Origin: Bog-159 sp049511415
GTDB lineage: Bacteria > Acidobacteriota > Terriglobia > Bryobacterales > Bryobacteraceae
Length of the DNA: 64,000 nucleotides
Direction of reading: 5' to 3'
Assembly (NCBI GenBank): GCA_049511415.1
Contig: JBEKYC010000002.1
Span: 1-64,000 of the forward strand
Shown piece by piece: positions 16,851 to 25,401 of this stretch (positions within the stretch are counted from its first letter, which is position 1; each line of letters begins with the position of its first letter). The notes under the pieces are model-generated. The model was not told the DNA's origin, ran no database searches, and was given only the letters and a program-made list of their open reading frames with translations. The position numbers and the translations under genes were made by a program.

Positions 16851-17278
16851 TCATTGGGTTTTGTTTGGCGGAAGCGGCAACTTCGGTGAGCGGAGGGCTG
16901 GCGGCGGATCATGGGTTCCGATTCCGCACTCGGGGCAAAGGCGCAGGTTCTTGCCGGTCAGGGCCGCCGTGGGAACTGCCAATTGTTGGCGGCAAAGCTG
17001 CGCCTTTTCCGCGCGGTGACAGTTGGCCAGCAAGCCAAAGTAGCGGATGCGCTGGAAACCGGCGGCAATGCATGCAGCAGGAAACGTCGGATGAACTCCT
17101 CGGCAGAGACCGCGGTCACTTGCTGTTTGTCCGCGTGCCGGTAGTCTTTCCGGCAAAACGAAACCTGGCCATCCTGGAATGCTACGAGTCGCTGGTTGGA
17201 GATGGCTACGCGATGGGTGTAACGGCCGAGATATTCGATCACGTGTTGTACGGTTGAGTCAGCGAGAAAATGTGCCAC
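16851..17278 (-). pseudogene. IS91-family transposase remnant (C-terminal part, frameshifted)
   Basis: On the minus strand, residues VIEYLGRYTHRVAISNQRL, FCRKDYRHADKQQVT and EEFIRRFLLHALPP match the conserved C-terminal half of IS91/IS801-type Y2 transposases. Homology then jumps to another frame, where GFQRIRYFGLLANCHRAEKA and LCPECGIG continue in correct order. The frameshift is at about 17058-17066, within the CCGCCGG codons. Everything N-terminal of the EYLGRYTH block is missing, so the catalytic HUH and tyrosine region is gone. It ends 17 bases before the rpsA start. It is a dead remnant; no terminal repeats can be recognised. Confidence 0.82.
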
Positions 17279-17295
17279 AATAATTACGTAGTCTC

Positions 17296-19005
17296 ATGCC
17301 CAATAATTCCACTCTGGAACAGGATGAAACCCCAACCGCGCAAGAACGAGGCGAGAACTTCGCGGATATCCTGTCCCAATACGAACAATCGCATTCCCAC
17401 AAGCGCGAGGCCGGCGGCCAAGGCTTGGAAGGCACGGTGGTCGCCGTCACGCCGGAACAGGTTTTCTTCGATATCGGACAGAAAATCGAAGGCGTGATGC
17501 CCGCCATCGAGTTCGCGGACCGCACCGGCACGCCGGCAGTCAAGGTGGGCGAGCAGTTCCTGGTATCCATCAAGGGGCGGAACGAAGAAGGCTACCTGCT
17601 GCTGAGCAAGGTACACGTCGCGCGGCCGAAGGACTGGTCGTCGCTCGAAGCCGCGTTCGCCGAGAAGCGCACCATCGCGGGCGTGGTCTCGGGAGTGGTG
17701 AAGGGCGGGCTCAGCGTGGATGTGGGCGTGCGCGCGTTCATGCCGGCGTCGCGATCGGGCGCCAAAGACGTGCCCGAGATGGAGAAGCTGGTCGGGCAGG
17801 ACATCACGTGCCGGATCATCAAGCTGGATGTGGCGGACGAAGATGTGGTGGTGGACCGGCGGGCGGTGCTCGAAGAGGAAGAAGCGCACGCGCGGCAGAA
17901 GCTGTTCGCGGATCTGAAGGAAGGCACGGTAATCCACGGCACGGTGCGCAGCCTGATGGACTACGGCGCTTTCGTGGATATCGGCGGCGTGGACGGGTTG
18001 CTGCACGTGGGCGATATTTCGTGGGCGCGGGTGAACAAGCCCGCGGACGTGCTGACGGCCGGGCAAGAAGTGGACGTTCAGATTCTGAAGATCGATCCCG
18101 CGAAGCGGCGCATTTCGCTGGGCATGAAGCAGCTTCAGCCGCATCCCTGGGAGCAGGTGGCCGAGAAATACAAAGTCGGCGAGCGGGTGCGCGGCACGGT
18201 GACGCAGGTGCCGGAGTTCGGCGCTTTCGTGGAACTGGAGCCGGGCGTAGAGGGATTGGTTCACCTTTCGGAGATGTCGTGGTCGAAGAAGGTACGCAAG
18301 CCCAGCGACGTGTTGAAGACGGGGGACACGGTCGAGGTCGTGGTGCTGAACGTGAATCCGGCGGACCGGCGCATTTCGCTGGGGCTGAAGCAGGCGCTGG
18401 GCGATCCCTGGGCGGATGCGCGGACGAAGTATCCGGTGGGCGGGGCGATCGAAGGGCCGGTGGTGAGCCTGACGAAGTTCGGCGCGTTTGTGCAGTTGGC
18501 GGAGGGCGTGGAAGGCATGATCCACGTGGGCGACATCACGGCGGAGAAGCGCATCAACCATCCGCAGGACGTGTTGAAGGCGGGGCAGACGGTGCGGGCG
18601 CAGATCCTGGAAGTGGATGCGGAGCGGCGGCGCATACGGCTGGGGATGAAGCAGCTGCAGCCGACGTCGATCGACGAATATATCGCGGAGCACAAAGAAG
18701 GCGATGTAGTAACGGGGCGCATCGCGGATCTTTCGGGCGGACGCGCGAAGGTGGAATTGGGCGAAGGCATCCAGGTGCCCTGCAAAGTGGCGGGCGCGGA
18801 GGCGGCGCCGGCGGAGCAGCCCGATAGCGCGGCGGCCGATTTGAATTCGCTTTCGTCGATGCTGGCGGCGCGGTGGAAAGGCGGCGCGGCGGCGGGACAG
18901 CGGGTGAGCAAGCGGGAGCCGGCGCGGGCGGGACAGATCCGCAGCTTTAAGATTGTGAAGCTGGATCCGGGCGCCAAGAAGATCGAGATCGAGCTAGCCA
19001 GCTAG
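17296..19005 (+). CDS. rpsA: 30S ribosomal protein S1
   Basis: A 569-residue S1 with six S1 RNA-binding domains at about residues 43-108, 125-190, 208-278, 294-366, 381-451 and 467-565. Repeats three to five carry the clearest motif (YGAFVDIGGVDGLLHVGDIS; FGAFVELEPGVEGLVHLSEM). The sixth domain is interrupted by an Ala-rich insertion of about 45 residues (AEAAPAEQPDSAAADLNSL). S1 brings mRNAs with weak ribosome-binding sites to the 30S subunit. The usual upstream neighbour cmk is absent; the transposase remnant lies directly upstream. TACGTA is five bases before the ATG, so its own mRNA may be leaderless. Confidence 0.92.
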   Translation: MPNNSTLEQDETPTAQERGENFADILSQYEQSHSHKREAGGQGLEGTVVAVTPEQVFFDIGQKIEGVMPAIEFADRTGTPAVKVGEQFLVSIKGRNEEGYLLLSKVHVARPKDWSSLEAAFAEKRTIAGVVSGVVKGGLSVDVGVRAFMPASRSGAKDVPEMEKLVGQDITCRIIKLDVADEDVVVDRRAVLEEEEAHARQKLFADLKEGTVIHGTVRSLMDYGAFVDIGGVDGLLHVGDISWARVNKPADVLTAGQEVDVQILKIDPAKRRISLGMKQLQPHPWEQVAEKYKVGERVRGTVTQVPEFGAFVELEPGVEGLVHLSEMSWSKKVRKPSDVLKTGDTVEVVVLNVNPADRRISLGLKQALGDPWADARTKYPVGGAIEGPVVSLTKFGAFVQLAEGVEGMIHVGDITAEKRINHPQDVLKAGQTVRAQILEVDAERRRIRLGMKQLQPTSIDEYIAEHKEGDVVTGRIADLSGGRAKVELGEGIQVPCKVAGAEAAPAEQPDSAAADLNSLSSMLAARWKGGAAAGQRVSKREPARAGQIRSFKIVKLDPGAKKIEIELAS

Positions 19006-19010
19006 GCGAC

Positions 19011-19530
19011 CTACAGCGCTACGGTCACCGGCGGGCTGGATGCTCCAGCGGCAGATAGAATCACCGGCACATTTGCCGCGGGCGCAATTCCGGAAGGCGC
19101 CACGGCATTCACCTGATAGAGTCCGGCAAAGCCCGGCGCCAAACCTGCAAAGGACACCTGCGCCGGTTGTCCGCCTATGGTGACGGCAACCGGATTCACG
19201 GTCCGGGAGAGGGTGGACACGGGCGCGGCCGATCCGGCGGAAACAGCCGGAATGACATCACCCAGTCCGGCACAGATGGCTCCGGGACCCGAACCGGTTT
19301 CGTTTTGCGTGAAGATGGCGGGTGGGCGGATGCGAAGCACGGTTTCGGGGAGCGCATAGGAACCGTTGGCGGCGACCAGAAGCTGGAGCGGGCGGTTCAC
19401 GGGCAGGCCGTAGGGCACGATGGCGTTGCTCTGTCCGGCGGCGACGAATTCCCAAGGCAGGGCTGGCCGCCCAAGAGCACTTGCGTGCCGGCCAACTCCG
19501 TTTTGTAGGGCAGCGAGGTGGAGATGGTAG
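19011..19530 (-). pseudogene. Fragment of a TIGR03437 (Solibacter-type) C-terminal domain protein
   Basis: On the minus strand the text TELAGTQVLLGGQP (one frame) continues as PWEFVAAGQSNAIVPYGLPV and then VAVTIGGQPAQVSFAGLAPG, FAGLYQVNAVAPSGIAP and PVILSAAGASSPPVTVAL. This is the ordered signature of the roughly 215-residue C-terminal domain first defined in Candidatus Solibacter. A frameshift lies near 19463. About 25-30 residues are missing between PGAI and CAGLGDV, where intact members have the GD-x-IVIY segment. No N-terminal part exists upstream, where galE ends. It is a decayed 3' gene end. It converges on rpsA with six bases between the two stops. Confidence 0.75.
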
Positions 19531-19560
19531 AGGAGGCGTAGCGGCGTGCGAATGCCCTCA

Positions 19561-19580
19561 GCGGGGCTTAAGCCCGGCGC
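19561..19580. repeat. Short GGGGCTTAAGCCC palindrome at the galE stop
   Basis: GCGGGGCTTAAGCCCGGCGC contains a perfect GGGCTTAAGCCC palindrome and includes the galE stop codon. A near copy, GCGGGGCTAAAGCCCGTCCC, lies at 24164-24183 after the beta-propeller gene. Both sit at gene ends and could act as mRNA 3'-end hairpins. Confidence 0.45.
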
Positions 19581-20536
19581 TCCTCGAACTGCCAGGCGGA
19601 GGCGATGATTTCGCGGATGCCGGGATATTTCGGGGACCATCCCAAGACGCGCCGCAGCTTGTCGGTATTGGCCACCAGCGCGGGCGGATCGCCTTCGCGG
19701 CGGGGTCCGAATTGGTAGGGCACTTGGCGGCCGGTGGTTTCTTCCACGCCGCGAATCATCTCCAGCACGGAATGGCCCGTGCCGGCGCCGGCGTTGAACT
19801 GATCGGAGGGTGCGCCCGCGAGCAGGGCTTCGAGCGCCAGGATGTGCGCCTCGGCCAGATCGTTGACGTGAATGTAATCGCGGATGCAGGTGCCGTCGGG
19901 AGTGGCGTAGTCGTTGCCGAACACGGTGAAGGGCTTCCCGGCGACGACGGCGCGGAGCATGAGGGGGATCAGGTGAGTCTCGGGATCGTGCTCTTCGCCG
20001 AGGCCGCCGGCGGGGTCGGCGCCGCTGGCATTGAAATAGCGCAGGGCGATGGTGCGCAGGCCGTGGATGGTATCGAACCAGCGGAACAGGGTCTCGGCCA
20101 TCACCTTCGATTCGCCGTAGGGATTCACGGGCGCGATGGGAAAGGTCTCCAGAATGGGCGAGGCGTGCGGCGTGCCGTAGACGGCGGCGGTGGAGGAGAA
20201 GACCAGGTGCTTCACGCCGGCCTGTAGCATGGCAGTGGCCAGCGATAGCGAACCGGTGAAGTTATTTTCGAAATACAATTCCGGCACGTGCATGGACTCG
20301 CCGACGGAGATAAAGGCGGCGAAGTGGATGACGGCGTCGTGGCCGGCCATCACGCGGGCGAGGTCGGCGGTATGCTGGACGCGGAACTGACGGAAGTGGG
20401 GGGTCTCGACGTTGTGGCGGTAGCCGCGGGAGAGGTCGTCGACTACGGTGACTTCGTAGCCGCGCCGCAGCAGCAGGCGGGCCGTGTGGGAGCCGATGTA
20501 GCCGGCGCCGCCCGTGACCAGGATCCGTTTGCTCAC
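19568..20536 (-). CDS. galE: UDP-glucose 4-epimerase
   Basis: A 322-residue extended SDR enzyme that interconverts UDP-glucose and UDP-galactose for cell-surface polysaccharide and galactose use. It has the NAD motif TGGAGYIGSH, the catalytic SSTAAVYG and YGESK (Tyr-x3-Lys), and the GalE-type segments LRYFNASGADP and RDYIHVNDLA. It starts at GTG 20536. TACAAT lies exactly six bases before this GTG and there is no Shine-Dalgarno, which suggests a leaderless GTG start. It is divergent from the gene at 20561 with 24 bases between them. Confidence 0.92.
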   Translation of the reverse strand: MSKRILVTGGAGYIGSHTARLLLRRGYEVTVVDDLSRGYRHNVETPHFRQFRVQHTADLARVMAGHDAVIHFAAFISVGESMHVPELYFENNFTGSLSLATAMLQAGVKHLVFSSTAAVYGTPHASPILETFPIAPVNPYGESKVMAETLFRWFDTIHGLRTIALRYFNASGADPAGGLGEEHDPETHLIPLMLRAVVAGKPFTVFGNDYATPDGTCIRDYIHVNDLAEAHILALEALLAGAPSDQFNAGAGTGHSVLEMIRGVEETTGRQVPYQFGPRREGDPPALVANTDKLRRVLGWSPKYPGIREIIASAWQFEERRA

Positions 20537-20560
20537 TTTCCGATTGTAGCCTCATGGCGC

Positions 20561-21766
20561 ATGCGCCCCGCGCCAGCGGGCGATACACTGGCGCGTCATA
20601 CTGGTAGTTTGTCCGCCCCACTAATCAAACCACCGGCCCACGCGTGGGCGCAGTGGATCGGCCCGGAGACGCTCATCTCGCAGGTCCGCTGCACGGCGCC
20701 GTTCCTTGGATCGCGGCTGCCGGCCACCGAACCCGGCCGCCTGATCGAACTCGGCCACTCGCGCGACGGCTTCCTGCGCATTCTCGCCAATTGGGAGAAC
20801 ATCCTGCGGCCCGGCCTGAATCACGGGGAGCAGTTGCAGGACTATTTCGCCTTTTGCCTGGCCTGTCACCACGCGACGGTCGCCACGTTCGTGCCTACCG
20901 ATGTCGATACCAAGATCCGCGGGATCGTCTGGCGCGAATCGCGCGACCCGGATGTGCTACGGCCTATGCTGCGCCTGGCCCTGGCCTCGCGCGCCTGGAC
21001 GGAAGATGGCATCTCCATTCGCGCCATCCGCGGCGTAAGCGGCCACAACGGCGAACAGTGGAGCGCCATCGCGGGCGGGCTGGGCTACCTGCTCGAACTC
21101 GGCGACACCGTTTCCGCCGGCGAAGCGTTGGCCGCCATCGAAGCCGAGATCGATCGCGAACAGGCGGTCTTCGATGCATGCGCAGCCGAAGGCGAAGCCG
21201 AACTCGACCTGCTGCGCCTGGCGATGACCCTGGCGCACAATCGCGGCGATCTAACGCAAGGCATGGGTTTCTGGAAGCGCACCGCGCTGACCGCGCCGGC
21301 CATGGAACACCTGTCCGCACGCGGCCGCTTCTCCCTCGCCGTTCGGGTTTATCAATTCACCGGCCTCTCGGCCGAAGGCCACCGGCACTATCCTCTGCGT
21401 GCGGTGAAGGTGCTGCGCCGCTCGCCGGCCACGCTGCTACCACTGTGCCCGTTTCTGGACGAGTGGGGCGGCGTGGTGGCGCAACTGGAAGAGAGCCACG
21501 AAGTGCTGGCGGCGCTGGTGGGCGGCTGCCATAAGGTACCGGGACAGCAAGGCTACTACCGCGCGATCTGCGGCATGCGCCATGCTTCCTCAGGCGCATT
21601 CGACCGGGCAGCCGCGCGCATGCCCAACGCGGCGCAGCGTTTGCTGCGCGGCGCCGAACTGCGCAAGCTCATCGACGTACCGCGGGTTTCCTTTGAATCT
21701 ATGATGCGGAAGCGCGCCCGCTCGGCGTTGGCGCTGTTCAGCGGGAGATCCGCCGACAAACGGTAG
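20561..21766 (+). CDS. Conserved-looking protein of unknown function
   Basis: A 401-residue cytoplasmic protein; I do not recognise a family. It has no signal peptide or clear membrane segment and is rich in Ala, Leu and Arg. The first half contains FAFCLACHHATVATFVPTDV and two phrases that look like an alpha-helical repeat protein (LRLALASRAWTEDG; IAGGLGYLLELGDTVSAGEA). The second half (LDLLRLAMTLAHNRGDL, FSLAVRVYQFTGLS) could be TPR-like helices. The start is ATG 20561, the only Met before the conserved-looking part. The next gene, rlmA, starts four bases after its stop, so they are probably co-transcribed. Confidence 0.6.
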   Translation: MRPAPAGDTLARHTGSLSAPLIKPPAHAWAQWIGPETLISQVRCTAPFLGSRLPATEPGRLIELGHSRDGFLRILANWENILRPGLNHGEQLQDYFAFCLACHHATVATFVPTDVDTKIRGIVWRESRDPDVLRPMLRLALASRAWTEDGISIRAIRGVSGHNGEQWSAIAGGLGYLLELGDTVSAGEALAAIEAEIDREQAVFDACAAEGEAELDLLRLAMTLAHNRGDLTQGMGFWKRTALTAPAMEHLSARGRFSLAVRVYQFTGLSAEGHRHYPLRAVKVLRRSPATLLPLCPFLDEWGGVVAQLEESHEVLAALVGGCHKVPGQQGYYRAICGMRHASSGAFDRAAARMPNAAQRLLRGAELRKLIDVPRVSFESMMRKRARSALALFSGRSADKR

Positions 21767-21770
21767 GCCT

Positions 21771-22553
21771 ATGCTGCTCTGCCCCGTTCGCGGTTGCCAC
21801 CTGCCGCTGATCGCTGACGAGCGGCGCCGGTTCTGTCCACGCGGACATGCATTCGACGTCGCGCGTAGCGGATACATCAACCTGCTCCAGCCACAGGAGC
21901 GGCGATCCAAGCGGCCGGGAGACACGGCGGCGGCAATCGCCGGGCGGCGGCGATTGCACGATAGCGGCGTAACCCAACCGCTGCTGCGCGGGATCGCGGA
22001 GATGATGGCGGCATCGCCCAGCGACATTGTGCTGGATGCCGGCTGCGGCGAAGGTTTCTACCTCGGCGCCCTCGCCCGGCAAACCGGCTTGGATGCGCAT
22101 GGCATCGACATCTCGATTGCGGCGGTGGATGCGGCGGCCCGGCGCTACCCCGGGTGCGAATGGATCGTGGGCAACGCGGATCGCTTCGTGCCGTACGCAG
22201 AGCGCTCGTTCTCGATCGTCATGTCGATCACGGCGCGGATGAATGCGAGTGAATTCCAGCGTGTCCTGCGCGACGACGGACGCCTTCTCGTCGCGCTTCC
22301 CGCGAGTGACGACCTAGTGGAACTGCGCGGCGTGGGCCACGACCGCGTGTCCCGAACCGTCGAGACACTGGCGCACAGCTTCACGCTGGCCGATCGGCGC
22401 CGGGTGGCCACCGCGGTAGATCTGGATGCCGCGGGTGTTCAAGACGTCCTCGATTCTGTTTACCGGCCGAGGCACTCTGCGCCGGTCCAGGCGATGCGAG
22501 TGACGTTCAGTCTGGATCTGCTGCTATTTCGCCCAACGGCTCCGCAACCATAG
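21771..22553 (+). CDS. rlmA: 23S rRNA (guanine-N1)-methyltransferase RlmA-like
   Basis: A 260-residue SAM-dependent methyltransferase. The N-terminal zinc ribbon has Cys4, Cys9, Cys22 and His26 (CPVRGC ... FCPRGHAFDVARSGYINLL), the diagnostic start of RlmA/TlrB, which modify G745 or G748 in hairpin 35 of 23S rRNA. Motif I is LDAGCGEGFY near residue 88. The family includes both housekeeping and macrolide-resistance members; there is no antibiotic gene context here, so housekeeping is more likely. It lies four bases after the unknown gene and ends before a promoter-like CTATACTT. Confidence 0.85.
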   Translation: MLLCPVRGCHLPLIADERRRFCPRGHAFDVARSGYINLLQPQERRSKRPGDTAAAIAGRRRLHDSGVTQPLLRGIAEMMAASPSDIVLDAGCGEGFYLGALARQTGLDAHGIDISIAAVDAAARRYPGCEWIVGNADRFVPYAERSFSIVMSITARMNASEFQRVLRDDGRLLVALPASDDLVELRGVGHDRVSRTVETLAHSFTLADRRRVATAVDLDAAGVQDVLDSVYRPRHSAPVQAMRVTFSLDLLLFRPTAPQP

Positions 22554-22596
22554 CGAGGGCACTTCTACTCCACTATACTTGCGTGTGGAGGCATGC

Positions 22597-24159
22597 ATGC
22601 GGCGAGCGGCGGGGTGTTTGTGTATCGGGCTGGCGTGCGGCTTGATGGTTCCGGCGCGGGGCCAGGTGAGCGTCTGGACCGGGCAGTACGACCAGGGGCG
22701 CAGCAGCGCCAATCTCAGCGAAACGATCCTGACGACCTCCAACGTCAACACCAGCCAGTTCGGCTTGCTGTTTACGCGGGCGGTGGACGATTACATTTAC
22801 GCGCAGCCGTTGTATCTGCCGCAGGTGACTATCGGCGGCACGGCGCACAACGTGGTCTACGTGGCGACGATCAATAACAGCGTGTACGCGTTCGATGCGG
22901 ACAGCCCGGCGCTGACCGCGCCGCTGTGGTCGGTGAATCTGGGTCCGGCCGCGCCGCAGGCAACGCACAATGCGCTGCCGCGATGCGGCATCCTGTCGAC
23001 CCCGGTGATCGAGATTTCATCGGGCACCATGTACGTGGTGGCGCTGACGGAGGCAAGCAGCAAAATGTCGTTCAGCCTGCACGCGCTGGATATCACCAGC
23101 GGGGCGGAGAAGTTGGGCGGGCCGGTGCCGATCAAGGCCAGCGTGACCGGCACGGGGACCGGATCGAGCGGGGGCAAGATCGCGTTTAACGCCTCGCTGG
23201 AACTGCAGCGGCCGGCGCTGCTGCTGTTGAACGGCGTTGTTTATATGGGGTTCGCGCGGCAGAAGACGGAAGGGGTATATCCGTATCACGGCTGGGAACT
23301 GGGCTACAACGCGACCACGCTAAAGCAGGTGTTCGTCCTGAACACGACGGCCAACGGCAACGAGGGCGGCATCTGGATGTCGGGGCGGGGGCCGGCGGCG
23401 GACGCGGGCGGATTCACTTTGATGACCGGCAACGGCGACGTAGGCAACGGCGACATCGGGCAGAGCTTCGTGCGCTACGGGACGAACCACAGCCAGACGG
23501 GACTGTACACACCATCGAATTGGGCGGCGCTGAATACCAATGACTACGATCTGGGGGCCGGCGGTCCACTGCTGATTCCCGGAACCAGCCTGGTGCTGGG
23601 CGGCGGCAAGACGGGGCTGATTTATCTGCTCAGTATCGGCAGCAGCGGGGCATACACCTACGTGCAGAGCGTGCAGGCCACGCCGGGCTGCTCGTCGAGC
23701 TCGGACTCCAGTTGCGCGCAGGTACACAGTCCGGCGTTCTGGAGTCTGACTGGCAGCAGTCCGCCGACGCCGTCGCTGCTTTATGTGTGGGCGTCGAACG
23801 ATGTGCTGAAGGCGTTTACTTTCAGCGGCGGTTTGTTGGGGACTTCGCCGGCGTATCAGAATCCGATGGTGGCGGGGCTGCCGGGCGGCGCCGCATTGAC
23901 GATTTCGGCGAATGGCGTCACGGCCGGGTCGGGGATCCTGTGGGCCACCATGTCCACCGAGGATGCGTCGAGCGCGGCGGTGCCGGGCGTGCTGCACGCA
24001 TTCAACGCGGCGAATGTGGCGACGGAACTGTGGAACAGCTCCATGAACAGCGCGGACCAATTTGGGAATCTGGCCAAGTTCGCGATTCCGGTGGTGGCCA
24101 ACGGCAAGGTGTACGTGGCGACGTTTTCGGATCAACTGGCGGTTTACGGGTTGAAATAG
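22597..24159 (+). CDS. Exported PQQ-like beta-propeller protein
   Basis: A 520-residue secreted protein with a signal peptide (GCLCIGLACGLMVPARGQ) and a repeated blade pattern of PQQ-type propellers (NVVYVATINNSVYAFDADSP; GTMYVVALTE; GKVYVATFSDQLAVYGLK). It probably adopts an eight-bladed fold without an enzyme active site, as in many acidobacterial surface proteins. Several Cys residues (CGIL, CSSSSDSSCAQ) suggest disulfides. GGAGG five bases before the ATG at 22597 decides the start; TATACT lies just upstream at 22574-22579. A GGGGCTAAAGCCC hairpin follows the stop. Confidence 0.75.
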   Translation: MRRAAGCLCIGLACGLMVPARGQVSVWTGQYDQGRSSANLSETILTTSNVNTSQFGLLFTRAVDDYIYAQPLYLPQVTIGGTAHNVVYVATINNSVYAFDADSPALTAPLWSVNLGPAAPQATHNALPRCGILSTPVIEISSGTMYVVALTEASSKMSFSLHALDITSGAEKLGGPVPIKASVTGTGTGSSGGKIAFNASLELQRPALLLLNGVVYMGFARQKTEGVYPYHGWELGYNATTLKQVFVLNTTANGNEGGIWMSGRGPAADAGGFTLMTGNGDVGNGDIGQSFVRYGTNHSQTGLYTPSNWAALNTNDYDLGAGGPLLIPGTSLVLGGGKTGLIYLLSIGSSGAYTYVQSVQATPGCSSSSDSSCAQVHSPAFWSLTGSSPPTPSLLYVWASNDVLKAFTFSGGLLGTSPAYQNPMVAGLPGGAALTISANGVTAGSGILWATMSTEDASSAAVPGVLHAFNAANVATELWNSSMNSADQFGNLAKFAIPVVANGKVYVATFSDQLAVYGLK

Positions 24160-24163
24160 GATA

Positions 24164-24183
24164 GCGGGGCTAAAGCCCGTCCC
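24164..24183. repeat. Short GGGGCTAAAGCCC hairpin after the beta-propeller gene
   Basis: GCGGGGCTAAAGCCCGTCCC forms a short stem with a two- to four-base loop five bases after the stop codon. It is nearly identical to the sequence at 19561-19580. It may be a small dispersed repeat or an mRNA 3' hairpin. Confidence 0.45.
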
Positions 24184-24267
24184 ATGAGCACGGTGGAGGG
24201 GGCTATACTGGGCTTGGGAACTTTTCCTCACAACCTGTCGTAGTTCCTTAGCGAGTATCAACCCCCT

Positions 24268-24687
24268 ATGACCGCTCAAATCGCAAGTATCCAAGCCGAT
24301 CAGATTAAAGCACTTTTGGCCGAGAAAGGCTATGAAGTCAGCGAGCCCACGCCGGGTGTCCTCCGGGTGCAGGAACTGCACAGCGGCGTGACGGTGCAGG
24401 CCGTGCTCGAAGGCGACATTTTGTACCTGTCGCTGACCTGCACGGTGGCGCCGGAGACCGACATCACGACCCGGATGATGCGCACAATGCTGGACGCGCA
24501 CAATGGCATTTCCACCTCGTACTTCCAGCTTTACGATGCCGGGGAAGGCAAAACCGCCATCACCCTGAACAATTTTTGCAAGCTCGAAGACCTGGGCCCC
24601 GAGGACCAGGACGATATCCTTTCCTGTGTGCATTTTCTGCTGGCCGACGTCATGGTGGCGCGGAACATCCTCGGTAATTTGGAGTAA
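24268..24687 (+). CDS. YbjN/YjfI-like small protein of the PspA unit
   Basis: A 139-residue cytoplasmic protein with the alpha/beta pattern of type III secretion chaperone-like folds (YbjN or DUF2170/YjfI): an N-terminal helix (ADQIKALLAEKGYEV), a beta sheet (GVLRVQELHSGVTVQAVLEGDILYL), then MLDAHNGISTSYFQLYDAGE and a C-terminal helix (DDILSCVHFLLADVMVARNIL). In E. coli, yjfI directly precedes the PspA paralogue yjfJ, as here. The family assignment is by pattern and context, not by a clear motif. It is the first gene of a four-gene unit; TATACT at 24209 and a 50-base leader precede it. Confidence 0.6.
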   Translation: MTAQIASIQADQIKALLAEKGYEVSEPTPGVLRVQELHSGVTVQAVLEGDILYLSLTCTVAPETDITTRMMRTMLDAHNGISTSYFQLYDAGEGKTAITLNNFCKLEDLGPEDQDDILSCVHFLLADVMVARNILGNLE

Positions 24688-24702
24688 CGGAGACAATTCA
24701 AC

Positions 24703-25392
24703 ATGGGATTCTTTTCGGATATTTTCAATCGCGCCGGCCGGGTCGCCCGCGGCCAGGCTAGTGAAGGCATGAGCGCCGTGGAGGACGCCACGTTCGACGC
24801 CACGGTGCGGCAGACCGTGGCGGACATGCGGACCGAGCTGAACAAAGCGGTCAACGCGTCCGCCGTGGCGATGAGCAATTACAATCGCCTGGACGCGGAG
24901 TATCAGAAGTACGTGCGGCAGGCGCAGGAATGGAAGGATCGCGCGGGGCAGGCGCTGGACGCCAATAACGAAGACCTGGCGCGCAAGGCGCTGGCCAAGA
25001 AGGCGGAGTGCGACCAGCAAGTGGCCTCCATGCAGACGTCGGTAGACCAGGCGCGCAAGGCCAGCGATACGCTGAAGAGCCAGGTGATGGAGCTGAAGCG
25101 CAAGATCGACGAAGCCGAGCGCACCGCGACCACGCTGGTGGCGCGGTTCGCGGCGCTCAACCGCTTCGAAGAGACGGTTTCGAAAGAAGAAGCCAAGGCG
25201 CAGGCTTTCAATCAACTGGCCGCGGCGGGCAAGGATGACGATTTGGAGAAGGAGTTCGCGGCGTTGGGCAGCCACGGGGTGGACGACGATCTGGCCGCGT
25301 TGAAGCGCGAGCGGCAGTTGAAGGCGCCCAGCATTCCGTTGTCGCTGCCGGCCCCGGGCGACAAGGTTGGCGGGCAGGCCAGCGGCCAATAG
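24703..25392 (+). CDS. pspA: PspA/IM30 family membrane-stress protein
   Basis: A 229-residue PspA/IM30 (ESCRT-III-like) protein. The N-terminus MGFFSDIFNRAGRVARGQ is the amphipathic membrane-binding helix. Most of the chain is coiled coil, with the family phrase NNEDLARKALAKK near residue 90. The C-terminal tail (LKAPSIPLSLPAPGDK) is disordered. PspA proteins coat and stabilise damaged inner membrane. There is no pspF, pspB or pspC nearby; the flanking genes instead resemble the yjfIJK type of unit. It lies 15 bases after the YjfI-like gene, with GGAG before the ATG. Confidence 0.85.
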   Translation: MGFFSDIFNRAGRVARGQASEGMSAVEDATFDATVRQTVADMRTELNKAVNASAVAMSNYNRLDAEYQKYVRQAQEWKDRAGQALDANNEDLARKALAKKAECDQQVASMQTSVDQARKASDTLKSQVMELKRKIDEAERTATTLVARFAALNRFEETVSKEEAKAQAFNQLAAAGKDDDLEKEFAALGSHGVDDDLAALKRERQLKAPSIPLSLPAPGDKVGGQASGQ

Positions 25393-25401
25393 CCGCTCCG
25401 T

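Noticed and set aside
16802..17257. 151-codon plus-strand open frame in the transposase remnant
   Set aside because: No homology; the minus strand carries ordered transposase blocks.
17284..18693. 469-codon minus-strand open frame opposite rpsA
   Set aside because: Repetitive because rpsA is repetitive; shadow of S1 domains.
23320..25389. 689-codon minus-strand open frame across the beta-propeller, YjfI-like and PspA genes
   Set aside because: Covers three plus-strand genes and an intergenic gap; composition is that of a shadow.
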